A stretch of DNA of 64,000 nucleotides. It comes from Myxococcaceae bacterium (lineage in GTDB: Bacteria > Myxococcota > UBA727 > JABDBI01). The notes below the pieces were generated by a model. The model saw only the letters and a program-made list of their open reading frames with translations. It was not told the DNA's origin and did not search any database. Shown piece after piece: positions 36,101-45,683 of this stretch. The position numbers were made by a program, and so were the translations under genes. The stretch is taken from the NCBI GenBank assembly GCA_016000045.1, contig JAECQY010000004.1, positions 62,001-126,000 on the forward strand, written 5' to 3'. Within the stretch, counting starts at the first letter, position 1. The number at the start of each line of letters is the position of its first letter.

Positions 36101-36129
36101 TTGACACAAACTTCGCAATTTTGATAACC
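36101..36129 (+). promoter_or_regulatory. Predicted promoter of the thioredoxin-fold lipoprotein gene
   Basis: TTGACA (36101-36106), 17 nt, ATAACC (36124-36129). The gene has AAGGAG at 36140-36145 before the ATG at 36155, so unlike lon and clpB this message has a normal leader. Confidence 0.5.
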
Positions 36130-36154
36130 GTTAAGCCACAAGGAGTGACTACTC

Positions 36155-36865
36155 ATGAAGAATTTGACTCGAATTTCTCTCGCAACCCTGCTGATTTCAT
36201 CCATTGCTCTGGTGGGTTGCAATAACAAAAAAATAGAAGAACGCCTGGGTTCTTTGGAAAAACGCCTTGAGGAATTGGAGAAGAAGCCAGCCCTCGCAGC
36301 TCGGCCTCCAGCGCCAGCAGCCCAAGAGAAAGCCTACCAACTCCCCGTGGCCCACAGCCCCGTCTTAGGAAAGAAAGACGCAAACGTGAGCGTGGTGGTG
36401 TTTAGCGATGGCCAGTGCCCTTTCTGCGCAGGAACCGATACTTTACTCCGTGAAGTGGTCAAAGATCCGGAATTAAAGGAAAAAGTAAACGTTGTTTTTA
36501 AGAATTTCCCTCTTTCTTTCCATCCAAACGCCAAACCCGCTGCGAAGGCTGCCCTCGCCGCCAGCGAACAAGGTGGGGATAAATTTTGGAAAATGATGGA
36601 GAAGATTTTTGCGAACCAGCAGAATCTGAACGAAGAGAATTTTAAAAAATGGGCCAAAGAACTTGGTCTCAATCTAACAAAGTTTGAAAAATCTTTGAAA
36701 GATAACGATGGAAAATACGAGGAAATGATCAAAGCGGATATGGATCTTGGTACAAACCAGGCCCAAGTACGAGGGACACCGTCGATTTATGTGGGAGGCT
36801 GGGAGTTGCGTGAACGATCGGTCCAAGGTATTAAGAATCTGATCAAAGAAAAGAACTTGATGTAG
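36155..36865 (+). CDS. DsbA-like thioredoxin-fold lipoprotein
   Basis: 236 residues. Lipobox A-L-V-G-C at residue 22, a coiled coil (E-E-R-L-G-S-L-E-K-R-L-E-E-L), a Pro/Ala linker, then a thioredoxin-like domain with C-P-F-C (about residues 90-93) and cis-Pro loop V-R-G-T-P-S-I-Y-V-G-G. The helical insert between them marks the DsbA family. Probable thiol oxidase or isomerase tethered to a membrane. Own promoter and strong ribosome site. Confidence 0.85.
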   Translation: MKNLTRISLATLLISSIALVGCNNKKIEERLGSLEKRLEELEKKPALAARPPAPAAQEKAYQLPVAHSPVLGKKDANVSVVVFSDGQCPFCAGTDTLLREVVKDPELKEKVNVVFKNFPLSFHPNAKPAAKAALAASEQGGDKFWKMMEKIFANQQNLNEENFKKWAKELGLNLTKFEKSLKDNDGKYEEMIKADMDLGTNQAQVRGTPSIYVGGWELRERSVQGIKNLIKEKNLM

Positions 36866-36906
36866 CTTTACCTACGACATAGGTAGGAGCAGAAGGAGAT
36901 CCACCT

Positions 36907-38742
36907 ATGTGCGGAATTGTTGGATACATTGGCAACCAACCAGCTGAAGGCATACTCATCGAAGGGCTTCGTCGCCTAGAGTATCGGGGATATGACTCTG
37001 CTGGTATTGCTACATTGTGGAACCATCAAACGCACATTCAAAAAGCGGTTGGTAAACTCTCCGCTCTGTCTCAAGTTTTGAAAGATTCTCCGGTTCCTGG
37101 ACAAATCGGAATCGCTCACACGCGTTGGGCTTCTCATGGCAAACCCAACGAAGTGAACGCTCATCCTCACCGATTCGGCTCGATTACGCTCGTCCATAAT
37201 GGGATTATCGAAAACCACGCCAAGCTCCGAAAAGAACTGCAAAATCAAGGTCATGTGTTTCTTTCCGATACAGATACGGAAATTATTGCACACCTCATTG
37301 CGCAGCATCAAAAAAAGCATCCCAAAGATTTTCCTTTGGCCGTTTCACGCGCCCTCAAATTGATCGAAGGCGCTTATGCCCTCGCGATTATAGACGAAGA
37401 ACATCCAGATACAATCATTGGAGTCCGGCAAGCCTGCCCTCTGGTCATCGGCCTGGGTGAAAATGAAAATTTTCTGGCCTCTGACTTTCCTGCTGCGCTA
37501 AGCCATACTCGACATTTTATCGTTTTGGACGACGGCGATATGGCGATTGTTCGTGCAGATTCTGTGCAGATTACAGATCTCAACGGAGTGCCGCAAACCC
37601 GCAACCCAATCAAGCTTGATTGGTCCCCCGCTGCAGCCGAAAAAGGCGGATACAAGCATTTTATGCTCAAGGAAATTTTTGAGCAACCCCAAGCTGTTAT
37701 AGACACCTTACGAGGACGCTTCTCGGAAGGAGAACTCAATTTAGCCCTGGACGGTATTCGAACCGAAGATCTCGCATCCGTTAACCAAATCACCATCGTA
37801 GCCTGTGGTACTTCGTTTCATGCGGGACTCATCGCCAAACGCTATTTTGAAGAACTTGCGAAAATTCCTGTTGAAGTCGATTTAGCCAGTGAATTTCGTT
37901 ATCGAAATCCTCTCATTCAGCCAGGGAGCCTGGTTCTCGGGATTTCGCAATCTGGCGAAACTGCGGATACCCTCGCTGCTTTGCAACTAGCCAAATCCAG
38001 AGGTGCTCGAATTATGGCACTGTGTAATGTGATGGACTCTGCTATCGCACGCCTGAGCAACGCCAGTACAGGCACCTTCTACACGCGTGCCGGGCCTGAG
38101 ATCAGCGTGGCCAGTACCAAAGCCCTTCTCACTCAGATCATTAGCCTGTACTTGCTCGCCCTTTTGATGGCTCAACAACGCCATGCTCTGAGCACCCAAG
38201 AGATTCATGAACACTTGGAGCAAATTTTTACTCTGCCCATGTTACTGGAATCAGCCCTCAAACAAGAGCCACAGATTAAAGAAACCGCTCGCAGCTTAGT
38301 CAACTCCAATCACATGCTTTTGATGGGGCGAGGTCTCCTGTATCCAACCGTGCTAGAAGGAGCTCTTAAAATTAAGGAACTCTCGTACATCCACGCAGAA
38401 GGATACGCAGCGGGTGAGATGAAGCATGGTCCCATCGCTTTGATTGATGACAAGATGCCAGTCTTGGTACTAGCCGTCCAAGGCATGAACTACGAAAAGA
38501 CTTTATCCAACCTGGAAGAGGTAAAGTCACGCGGGGCACGGGTACTGGTCTTGTGCAATGAGAACGATTTAGAACTTCGAGCAGATTACCCAGATGCTTT
38601 GATCATTCCACCTTCCCCGCATTATCTTGTTCCTGCTTTAGCGATACTCCCTTTGCAGCTATTGGCTTATCACCTCGCTGTCTTGAGAGGCCAGGACGTT
38701 GATCAACCTCGTAACCTAGCCAAGAGCGTCACCATTGAATGA
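36907..38742 (+). CDS. glmS: Glucosamine-fructose-6-phosphate aminotransferase
   Basis: Makes GlcN6P from Fru6P and glutamine, entry to amino-sugar and murein synthesis. 611 residues: catalytic Cys2 (M-C-G-I-V-G-Y-I-G), A-H-T-R-W-A-S-H-G, the glutaminase channel, and two SIS domains with A-C-G-T-S-F-H-A and S-Q-S-G-E-T-A-D-T. C-terminal L-A-K-S-V-T-I-E is diagnostic. AAGGAG precedes the ATG. A 6-bp inverted repeat TACCTA/TAGGTA (36869-36885) lies upstream, too short to call. No glmS ribozyme is visible. Confidence 0.97.
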   Translation: MCGIVGYIGNQPAEGILIEGLRRLEYRGYDSAGIATLWNHQTHIQKAVGKLSALSQVLKDSPVPGQIGIAHTRWASHGKPNEVNAHPHRFGSITLVHNGIIENHAKLRKELQNQGHVFLSDTDTEIIAHLIAQHQKKHPKDFPLAVSRALKLIEGAYALAIIDEEHPDTIIGVRQACPLVIGLGENENFLASDFPAALSHTRHFIVLDDGDMAIVRADSVQITDLNGVPQTRNPIKLDWSPAAAEKGGYKHFMLKEIFEQPQAVIDTLRGRFSEGELNLALDGIRTEDLASVNQITIVACGTSFHAGLIAKRYFEELAKIPVEVDLASEFRYRNPLIQPGSLVLGISQSGETADTLAALQLAKSRGARIMALCNVMDSAIARLSNASTGTFYTRAGPEISVASTKALLTQIISLYLLALLMAQQRHALSTQEIHEHLEQIFTLPMLLESALKQEPQIKETARSLVNSNHMLLMGRGLLYPTVLEGALKIKELSYIHAEGYAAGEMKHGPIALIDDKMPVLVLAVQGMNYEKTLSNLEEVKSRGARVLVLCNENDLELRADYPDALIIPPSPHYLVPALAILPLQLLAYHLAVLRGQDVDQPRNLAKSVTIE

Positions 38743-40045
38743 AGATCTAAAAACTTATTTGGCATCTTTGCCTCATCCAGCCGATATTAAGGAATATCTG
38801 GAACAGTCTCCTGTCGCCGAATGGCCTCAGTTGCTCAGGCTCATTGATGACCCAGATAAACGGGCTCGAGTGGTCGCTGAAATCGATGAAGGCAACTGGC
38901 AAGACTTGCTCACTCAGTTAGGCCCAGAAGAGATTGCGAATATCATCCGTGAGATGGAATCGGATGATGCTGTGGATATCATAGCAAAGCTTCCACTCAA
39001 TCTGCGTTACGAAACACTGTATCGGCTCCCCAATCAAGAAAGACAGCAAGTACTGGAATTATTAGGATATCCCGAAGACTCGGCCGGCGGTATCATGCAG
39101 CTGGAATTGGCTCGTGTGCGAGCAGACGCGCCTGTCTCAGAAGCAATCCAAAGAGTGCGAGAACTCGTAGAAGACGATGTCCAAGTCTTGGCTGTCTGGG
39201 TCGTTGATAAAAGCGATTGCTTAGTGGGTTCGGTTGAACTGGCTGATCTATTGATTCACAAATCGACTCGCCTGATCAAAACCTTGATGGATACGGATAT
39301 CATTTGCGTGCGACCCTTGGTCGATCAAAAGGAAGTTGCCGAACTATTTCAGAAATACGATTTACTAACCCTGCCCGTTGTAGACGATGAAAACCATTTG
39401 ATTGGCCGGATTTCAGTCGATGACGTTGTGGATGTTCTGACCGAAGAAGCCGAAGAAGAAGCACTTCGAATGGCGGGTACCAGCGTTCAAGAATTACGAC
39501 ATCCAGAGCAAGTGTTCTCCACGGCCCGTATTCGCTTGCCTTGGCTAGCGGTCGCTTTGGGCTGTTCCTTAGTCTCGGCTTCACTGCTTCGTTTCTTTCA
39601 ACCTCTTTTGGAGCAGATGGTGGTGATCTATGCGTTTTTGCCGGTCATCATGGCCATGGGCGGAAACGTAGGGACTCAATCTTCAACAATCCTGATTCGC
39701 GGTTTAGCGACGGGCAAATCTGATCTCAGTGACATCCCTCGAATGCTCTATAAAGAGATTCGAGTCGGGCTTATCATGGGCATTTTCTACGGAATATGCG
39801 CGGGATTGGTAGCAACATTTTTATTGAGTGATTTTAATCATTCTCTTGGCATTCTTGTATTTTTCTCGATGGTATTTGCCATGATTACAGCTGCAGGGCT
39901 CGGAGTCTTAGCTCCAGCTCTCTTAAAGCGCCTGGGAGTGGATCCGGCAATCGCTGCAGGGCCTTTCGTAACAACCCTAAACGACATCACAGGGATTTTA
40001 ATTTATATTTTAATTTCTCAATTATTCAAATCTTTCACTGTTTAA
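38735..40045 (+). CDS. mgtE: MgtE-type magnesium transporter
   Basis: 436 residues: N-terminal MgtE superhelical domain (E-M-E-S-D-D-A-V-D-I-I), two CBS domains (L-L-I-H-K-S-T and P-V-V-D-D-E-N-H-L-I-G) and five C-terminal membrane helices with the G-G-N-V-G-T-Q-S-S pore motif and A-A-G-P-F-V-T-T-L-N-D. Mg2+ channel gated by cytosolic Mg2+. The start is TTG at 38735 inside the last codons of glmS; no ATG gives this frame nearby. Confidence 0.93.
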   Translation: MNEDLKTYLASLPHPADIKEYLEQSPVAEWPQLLRLIDDPDKRARVVAEIDEGNWQDLLTQLGPEEIANIIREMESDDAVDIIAKLPLNLRYETLYRLPNQERQQVLELLGYPEDSAGGIMQLELARVRADAPVSEAIQRVRELVEDDVQVLAVWVVDKSDCLVGSVELADLLIHKSTRLIKTLMDTDIICVRPLVDQKEVAELFQKYDLLTLPVVDDENHLIGRISVDDVVDVLTEEAEEEALRMAGTSVQELRHPEQVFSTARIRLPWLAVALGCSLVSASLLRFFQPLLEQMVVIYAFLPVIMAMGGNVGTQSSTILIRGLATGKSDLSDIPRMLYKEIRVGLIMGIFYGICAGLVATFLLSDFNHSLGILVFFSMVFAMITAAGLGVLAPALLKRLGVDPAIAAGPFVTTLNDITGILIYILISQLFKSFTV

Positions 40046-40092
40046 TTTATTTATTTCTGTTATTTTGCATTCACATTTAATACACTCGTAGA

Positions 40093-41019
40093 ATGCCAGA
40101 TCCTATTGAGAGCATTTATCCTCCAATCGAAAGAACAGAAGAGATCTTGCTGGAAACTCCCAGTCGATTTGAACTCAGCAAGCAAGCCCTTCAGCAAAAG
40201 CTTAGGGACGTTTTCAAAAATCCGAAAGAAGCTGGGGTGGAAGCCGTTCATCGAAGTGCCGAAATCGCTCAAGATCACGGTGCAACCTTTCTCCATCACA
40301 TCCCCTTTTTAGGTGGCTTTTTTGCACTTTTTGCCAAGAGAAGAGTTCAGCAAGACCAAGCAGAAACGTTGAGGCAATTTCAGGTCTTTGATCGCGTTCG
40401 GCTTCAATCCTTATCAACCTCAAAGCAAAGTATCGTCAACTTGAAAAGAGGCATCGATCCGATTCAATATTCGGAAAATCTTGGCATAGAAAGCAAAGAC
40501 TTACTCGCTAATTCGTGTGAGTACGCTCAATTACAGTTTCAAAAACGAATCAAAAAACTAAACATGAAAGCTTTTGCGACCGACTTACAAATAATCGGTG
40601 CCAGTGCGACGACCAGCGTCGTAGCAGCTCCTGCTGGGCTCGGATTTTCGTTCATGGGTTCTATAATGAAAGGTTTCAGCGCTCTCAAATCCTTAGGAAC
40701 CTTTATTCAGAAAGTATGGCTTCGGACACTCGGCATCGAACGAACACGGCACGCTCAAATCCTATTTGGGCTCGCGCTCTTAAAATTTAAAGATCGTTGG
40801 CCAGAAGCTCTTGCGCTGCTTCCAACCGTTCAAGGCAGCATCGAAACGCTTCAGAACTGCGGAATACATTTAGATAGCCAACAAGACGGTGTTACGAAAG
40901 CATTGGATCTGATCAAGAATATTGGCGTTCGAGTTCCCGATTCAGATGCCACCAACGCAGAGATCATCGAATTTGCTCAAAGTTCGCTGCTCAAAATTAA
41001 AAACATCTTAAGGAGCTGA
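40093..41019 (+). CDS. Uncharacterised 308-residue protein with a Gly/Ala hydrophobic core
   Basis: I do not recognise this family. Mostly helical; two hydrophobic stretches, one about residues 67-81 (L-H-H-I-P-F-L-G-G-F-F-A-L-F) followed by K-R-R, and one about 168-195 rich in Gly/Ala (I-I-G-A-S-A-T-T-S-V-V-A-A-P-A-G-L-G-F-S-F-M-G), then many Lys/Arg. No signal peptide, no enzyme motif. The upstream 50 bp are AT-rich, with TACACT six bases before the ATG, and no Shine-Dalgarno. Convergent with rarA. Confidence 0.7.
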   Translation: MPDPIESIYPPIERTEEILLETPSRFELSKQALQQKLRDVFKNPKEAGVEAVHRSAEIAQDHGATFLHHIPFLGGFFALFAKRRVQQDQAETLRQFQVFDRVRLQSLSTSKQSIVNLKRGIDPIQYSENLGIESKDLLANSCEYAQLQFQKRIKKLNMKAFATDLQIIGASATTSVVAAPAGLGFSFMGSIMKGFSALKSLGTFIQKVWLRTLGIERTRHAQILFGLALLKFKDRWPEALALLPTVQGSIETLQNCGIHLDSQQDGVTKALDLIKNIGVRVPDSDATNAEIIEFAQSSLLKIKNILRS

Positions 41020-41023
41020 GATC

Positions 41024-42154
41024 TCAAATGTAGCGCTTGGACCCAAGCTTTTCAGGTAAATTGCTCAAAGCCTTCTCACGGGTTCCATAGCCCAGTTCTC
41101 GCATCAGCTGAGTTGAGGCATTGCGCAAATGCATTGGTACCGGAAGGCTGCCGTGTTTTTGGACGTCTTGTTTAGCAGCAAAATAGGCATTGATCACAGT
41201 TCGCGACTTGGAAGCCTTCGATAGATAAATCGCTGCCTGAGAAAGGGGCAAAACGCCCTCTGGAAGACCCATGGACTCGTAAGCCTGAAACGCCGCCAGT
41301 GCCACTTGCAGGGCTCTCGGATCGGAGTTTCCGATATCTTCACTCGCAAAAATCATCATTCGCCGTGCCACAAATCTTGGATCTTCTCCCGATTCCAACA
41401 TTCGAGCCAAATAATAGATGGCAGCATCTGGATCCCCTGCACGCATGCTCTTGATAAACGCACTGATGGTATTGTAGTGCTCTTCGCTTTGCCGATCGTA
41501 GTGAAGATGGCGTCGACCCACTGCTTGTTGAATCTCTTGAGCTCGAATGGATTCCTTCTCTCGAAGACCCAATGCAACTTCCAGGGTGGAGAGAAGAACC
41601 CTGGCATCGCCAGTTGCTGCCCGAATAAGCATCTCTGCGGCATCTTCATCGATCGAAGATCCCGATTGCTGAAGAGCACGCTTTAGCAATTGATCTAAGT
41701 CTGAATCCGAATGAGGCTTTAAAACAAAGACCCGGCATCGAGAAAGTAAAGCCGAATTGATCGAAAAAGAAGGATTCTCAGTAGTTGCTCCCAGCAAAGT
41801 CAGCTGGCCTTCTTCTACATAGGGCAGCAAAACATCTTGTTGAGCTTTGTTGAATCGATGGATCTCATCGACAAATAAAAAGACAGAAATCTTTTTACCC
41901 AAAGCCACGGCTTCACGGATTTCCTTCACTCCTGCGGATACTGCAGATAATTTCACAAGCTGACGCTGGCAAGCCCTCGCTAAATTCTCAGCTAATGTGG
42001 TCTTTCCTGAACCAGGAGGCCCCCACAAAATCAAGGAAGGCAAACTCTTTTGCTCAACAAGACGCGTGAGCACCCCTTGAGGACCAATTAAATGACTCTG
42101 CCCGACCATGTCGGCAAGCGACTTGGGTCTCATCAAAGCCGCTAAAGGCATCAT
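41024..42154 (-). CDS. rarA: Replication-associated recombination protein RarA/MgsA
   Basis: AAA+ ATPase acting at stalled forks, related to the clamp loader. 376 residues: R-P-K-S-L-A-D-M-V-G-Q, Walker A W-G-P-P-G-S-G-K-T-T, Walker B F-V-D-E-I-H-R-F-N-K, sensor G-A-T-T-E-N-P-S-F, and C-terminal tetramerisation region (S-E-D-I-G-N-S-D-P-R, P-E-G-x-L-P-L-S-Q-A-A-I-Y-L). Shorter than E. coli (447), mostly at the C-terminus. Overlaps the protease gene (ATGA). Confidence 0.94.
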   Translation of the reverse strand: MMPLAALMRPKSLADMVGQSHLIGPQGVLTRLVEQKSLPSLILWGPPGSGKTTLAENLARACQRQLVKLSAVSAGVKEIREAVALGKKISVFLFVDEIHRFNKAQQDVLLPYVEEGQLTLLGATTENPSFSINSALLSRCRVFVLKPHSDSDLDQLLKRALQQSGSSIDEDAAEMLIRAATGDARVLLSTLEVALGLREKESIRAQEIQQAVGRRHLHYDRQSEEHYNTISAFIKSMRAGDPDAAIYYLARMLESGEDPRFVARRMMIFASEDIGNSDPRALQVALAAFQAYESMGLPEGVLPLSQAAIYLSKASKSRTVINAYFAAKQDVQKHGSLPVPMHLRNASTQLMRELGYGTREKALSNLPEKLGSKRYI

Positions 42155-44724
42155 GGATTTTTCGCCAAAGAATCTCCAACACGGGAGTAGATCACTTGAC
42201 TCTCCCTTTGGCCAAAAGATTCTCCATCGCGAGCAAACAGAGTCACGGTGTTGGCTCCTGGCTTCAACTTGACCATCTGATCAATCACAATCTCTTTTTT
42301 GCCTTCTGAAGCTTTGTAGAGTATCTTTTGGTCTCCAACGTAAACATACACATCTTTCAGATTTGGTTTCCCTTGAACTTGGGCTCGAAGCCGGTAGATA
42401 TCTTGACTCGTTGTTCGCACCGAATCGAGCCATCGCACCTGAGGGGGTGTCTTTTTGACCCATTGAGTCGATTCTAGATTCAAATCCTCAAGCCAATACT
42501 CGCCGCTTGCAGCATCAAATATTTGAAGCTGTAAAGCCGATCTGGCATCAGCAGATGCCTCAGAATGAAAAGCAAGAACCACTTCTTTCATTTGTCCTGG
42601 CTTTAAAACTCCTAATTTGGCACGACCTTCTTCGATAAAGAGATCCGATTTCTTTTTATTTTTCAGCAAAACCATGGGTTCCATCGAAGCTCCTAAACCC
42701 GTGTTGCGAACCAGGACCTTGACTTTCGATCTGGAGTTCTCTTTCGTCGGTTGAATCTGATAACTAAAAGCCAAGATGGGTTTTGGCAATCCTTGGATAT
42801 CGATTGGAACATTCGTGCAACGGTGGGTCTGCACATGATTCGTATGAAGGCAGACTTTCATCGCATCATGCCTAGGTAAAACATCTTTAGGGATCGAAAT
42901 TTCAGATTGCCACCTTTTACTCTGCCCCACATCAAGCTTTCCAAAAATAAACTCCCTCTCTGCAAACAAAGAGGTTGATGACTTCGAGATTCCATAAACT
43001 TGATACGCAGGCTCTTTTCCAAGATTTTTAGCCTCTAAGGTAATCCGCAATACCGAACCTGCTTTGGCTTTGGAGGCGCCGATGACTCGCAGCATCACAT
43101 TCGCGGACGAAGGAACAGAAGGCGGCTCCCAATTCACGCCTAATTTCGCAAGGTCGGATTGGATGCGCTTACTCTCCTCCAATTGAACTTCGGCTACGAC
43201 AGATTTTGCAGAACTTAAAAGAGACGTTCGGCTAGCTCCTTCCGCACTCAAAAGCAAACGTTTTGCCAGCGATATCTCAAAATCTTCATGAAACTGGGAA
43301 GAAACGGCGCGCCTTTGTGCCTCTTCAAGCCCAAGTCTTTGTGTCAAATAAGTCAAAGTATAGGCGGGTTGACTCTGACGAACACGAGTTTTGTTGTCCA
43401 AGTGAGAATCGAGATCCTCCTCTCGTATCCTCGCCAATGGGAACAGAATCACGTGACGCTTGTTTTCGAGATAAGCCGGTTGGAGCAGAATATCGGGTGT
43501 AATCCCAACCGATTGAATGCTTTCATCACCGGGTGTCAAGTACTGAGCAATCGTCAACTTTAGAGATGATTGATCCGGAAAATCATACAGCATCTGAACA
43601 GAGCCTTTTCCGAAAGTTTGCTCTCCTAAAATAAGAGCTCGATTGCGATTTTTTAAAGCTCCCGCGACAATTTCGGATGCAGACGCAGAACCAGAATTAA
43701 CCAAAACAACCATTGGAAATTCCGTTTTAGAAGAACCAGAGCTCGCTTTTTCTTCCTGCCGTTGAAACGCTTTCGAGCCCTGCGTGACCACAACCACGCC
43801 GCCATCTAAAAACAGATCCGATACCGCAACCGACTCATTCAATAAGCCACCCGGATTATTGCGAAAATCCAGAATGAGCCCTTTGATCGATCCCAATGCG
43901 TCAATGGCGGATTTTAGATCCGAAGCCGTATTGCTATGAAAGGCTTTGATCTTCACGTACCCAATCTTCTTGTCTATTTTATGAGAGGATATCGAATCGA
44001 CTTTGATCCTATCTCGAATGATCGTGACTCTGCGATGGCTAGACTCTCCATGCCCTTGTACCAGCAAAGTGACCGCCGTTCCTGGTTGGCCTCTGAGTTT
44101 ATCAACCGCTTCATCCAGGGCAAGATTTACCGTTGAACTTTCATCGATTCGCAAGATGCGATCCAATGCTTTAAGTCCGGCTCGATCGGCCGGAGTTCCC
44201 TCCAGAGGACTAATGACAGAAAGCACACCGTCTCGAAGACCAACAACAATTCCCAAACCTCCAAACTCACCTTTGGTGGAGAGCTTCATTTCTTTGGAAA
44301 ATTTGGGTTCCAGAAGCACCGAATGCGGATCGAGTCGGCTTAAACTTCCGTTGACGGCTGCATACTCGACCTCTGCTCGATCCACTGATTTCGGAAGGCT
44401 CGGCTCAATAAATCGAAAAATATCTCGCATGAAGAAACTGAGATCCCAAAGCGATTGAATCAAATCCGTCTTCCATGTTTCTGTCCGATCCACGATCTGA
44501 ATTTCGATTTCATTCAAAGAAAGTTCTCGATACATGAATTCAGGAATCTCGCGTTGCATGGCTTCCAGCGCACCCAGCAGCATTTTTTTAGGTTCAATGC
44601 GCGTCGGCTGTACGTATTGTTCCTTAATCTGCAGCATCGCTCGGTTAAAGATAGGCAACTCGGTGTGAGAATCGTGGGCGGGGCCCGCAAGAAACAAAAG
44701 AGCCCACAAAAAGAGGGACTGCAT
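42151..44724 (-). CDS. S41-family C-terminal processing protease with long C-terminal extension
   Basis: 857 residues. Signal peptide (L-F-L-W-A-L-L-F-L-A-G), a PDZ domain (about 130-215, G-G-L-G-I-V-V-G), S41 domain with N-N-P-G-G-L-L, catalytic Ser in N-S-G-S-A-S-A-S-E and Lys in F-G-K-G-S-V-Q. Beyond about 480 lies an extension with Ig-like, CARDB-type repeats (V-L-R-I-T-L-E-A-K-N-L-G-K-E, S-K-V-K-V-L-V-R-N-T-G-L) absent from standard CtpA/Prc. Periplasmic processing enzyme; substrate unknown. ATG at 44724 overlaps the mlaD stop; GTG at 44727 possible. Confidence 0.9.
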   Translation of the reverse strand: MQSLFLWALLFLAGPAHDSHTELPIFNRAMLQIKEQYVQPTRIEPKKMLLGALEAMQREIPEFMYRELSLNEIEIQIVDRTETWKTDLIQSLWDLSFFMRDIFRFIEPSLPKSVDRAEVEYAAVNGSLSRLDPHSVLLEPKFSKEMKLSTKGEFGGLGIVVGLRDGVLSVISPLEGTPADRAGLKALDRILRIDESSTVNLALDEAVDKLRGQPGTAVTLLVQGHGESSHRRVTIIRDRIKVDSISSHKIDKKIGYVKIKAFHSNTASDLKSAIDALGSIKGLILDFRNNPGGLLNESVAVSDLFLDGGVVVVTQGSKAFQRQEEKASSGSSKTEFPMVVLVNSGSASASEIVAGALKNRNRALILGEQTFGKGSVQMLYDFPDQSSLKLTIAQYLTPGDESIQSVGITPDILLQPAYLENKRHVILFPLARIREEDLDSHLDNKTRVRQSQPAYTLTYLTQRLGLEEAQRRAVSSQFHEDFEISLAKRLLLSAEGASRTSLLSSAKSVVAEVQLEESKRIQSDLAKLGVNWEPPSVPSSANVMLRVIGASKAKAGSVLRITLEAKNLGKEPAYQVYGISKSSTSLFAEREFIFGKLDVGQSKRWQSEISIPKDVLPRHDAMKVCLHTNHVQTHRCTNVPIDIQGLPKPILAFSYQIQPTKENSRSKVKVLVRNTGLGASMEPMVLLKNKKKSDLFIEEGRAKLGVLKPGQMKEVVLAFHSEASADARSALQLQIFDAASGEYWLEDLNLESTQWVKKTPPQVRWLDSVRTTSQDIYRLRAQVQGKPNLKDVYVYVGDQKILYKASEGKKEIVIDQMVKLKPGANTVTLFARDGESFGQRESQVIYSRVGDSLAKNP

Positions 44725-45683
44725 CACGGCTGACGCTCCACCATCAATTCTTTCTGACGAAGCGAGTAGCGAATTAAACCTTTCAATATCTCATTTCGTC
44801 GAACGTTTCCAAGAAGCAGTTTCATTTCGTCGTAGAGAGAAGGATCATTCAGCAAACGACCCATCGTTCCTTGCCCTTCTTTGGTACCCTGAGCCATCGC
44901 ACTCAGATTATCTAGAAGCTCAGCACCTTTGGGATCGAAAGCCAAAGAGTGAATCAAGCTAGGACCTCTTTGTACCGAGCGTAAGATTTGATCGATCCCC
45001 GCAATCGAGTTTTCAAAATCGTCCGCCGCTTGCTTGCTGAAGATAAGACGATTGAGCAAACCGGGTCCCGTTTCAACGGCTTTCATGATGCTCTCAAGCG
45101 ATTTAGCAATCGCCACAAGCGATTGGTCACCTCCTTGGGCCGTAAAGCTCTTCATGAAGTCTTGGACCAGCTGAACGGCTTCCGTGACATGCTGGAGGAC
45201 ATCTTCGGCTTTTTCCATCGCTGTACTCAAGTCTAAGGATTCCATCGTCTTGACCGTATCTTGGTCCACCAGCTCAGGCCTACCAGGACTTCCCAAGCTC
45301 ATGTTGATTATTTTATCACCCAACAAACCCTTGCTATCAATTCGAGCGATTGAATCGGTTCGAAGCCATGGAAGTTTGTTGTAGGGAAGTCGTATCACGA
45401 CCTTGATCTTGCCAAAGCTCTGCGCCGATTGTTTGTAGAAACCTGGAAATCCGATTTGATCGACGTACCCGACCAAGACCCCTGCAATCATGACGTCCGC
45501 TCCCACCCCAAGCCCAGAAACATTCTCAAAATAGGCATTGATGTGCGCAGACCGATCAAACAAGTGATTTTCTTTTCCAATCAAGAAGATGGCCACCATG
45601 GTGATAACGATGCCCATACAAACAAAGGCCCCGAGCAGCACATCATTATTTCGACGTTTTGTAACAGCCATATTTTTGCTCAC
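44724..45683 (-). CDS. MlaD/MCE-family lipid transport protein
   Basis: 319 residues: an N-terminal membrane helix (V-L-L-G-A-F-V-C-M-G-I-V-I-T-M-V), an MCE domain (N-V-S-G-L-G-V-G-A-D-V-M-I-A-G-V-L-V-G in pieces), then a long helical tail. MCE proteins form rings that carry lipids across the periplasm with an MlaFE ABC unit. GTG at 45683 overlaps the mlaF stop (GTGA); an ATG lies four codons on. The permease MlaE is not in the cluster. Confidence 0.87.
   Translation of the reverse strand: MSKNMAVTKRRNNDVLLGAFVCMGIVITMVAIFLIGKENHLFDRSAHINAYFENVSGLGVGADVMIAGVLVGYVDQIGFPGFYKQSAQSFGKIKVVIRLPYNKLPWLRTDSIARIDSKGLLGDKIINMSLGSPGRPELVDQDTVKTMESLDLSTAMEKAEDVLQHVTEAVQLVQDFMKSFTAQGGDQSLVAIAKSLESIMKAVETGPGLLNRLIFSKQAADDFENSIAGIDQILRSVQRGPSLIHSLAFDPKGAELLDNLSAMAQGTKEGQGTMGRLLNDPSLYDEMKLLLGNVRRNEILKGLIRYSLRQKELMVERQP

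Noticed and set aside
36869-36885. TACCTA/TAGGTA inverted repeat as a glmS control element
   Set aside because: Six base pairs only and no ribozyme sequence nearby; reported in the glmS entry instead.
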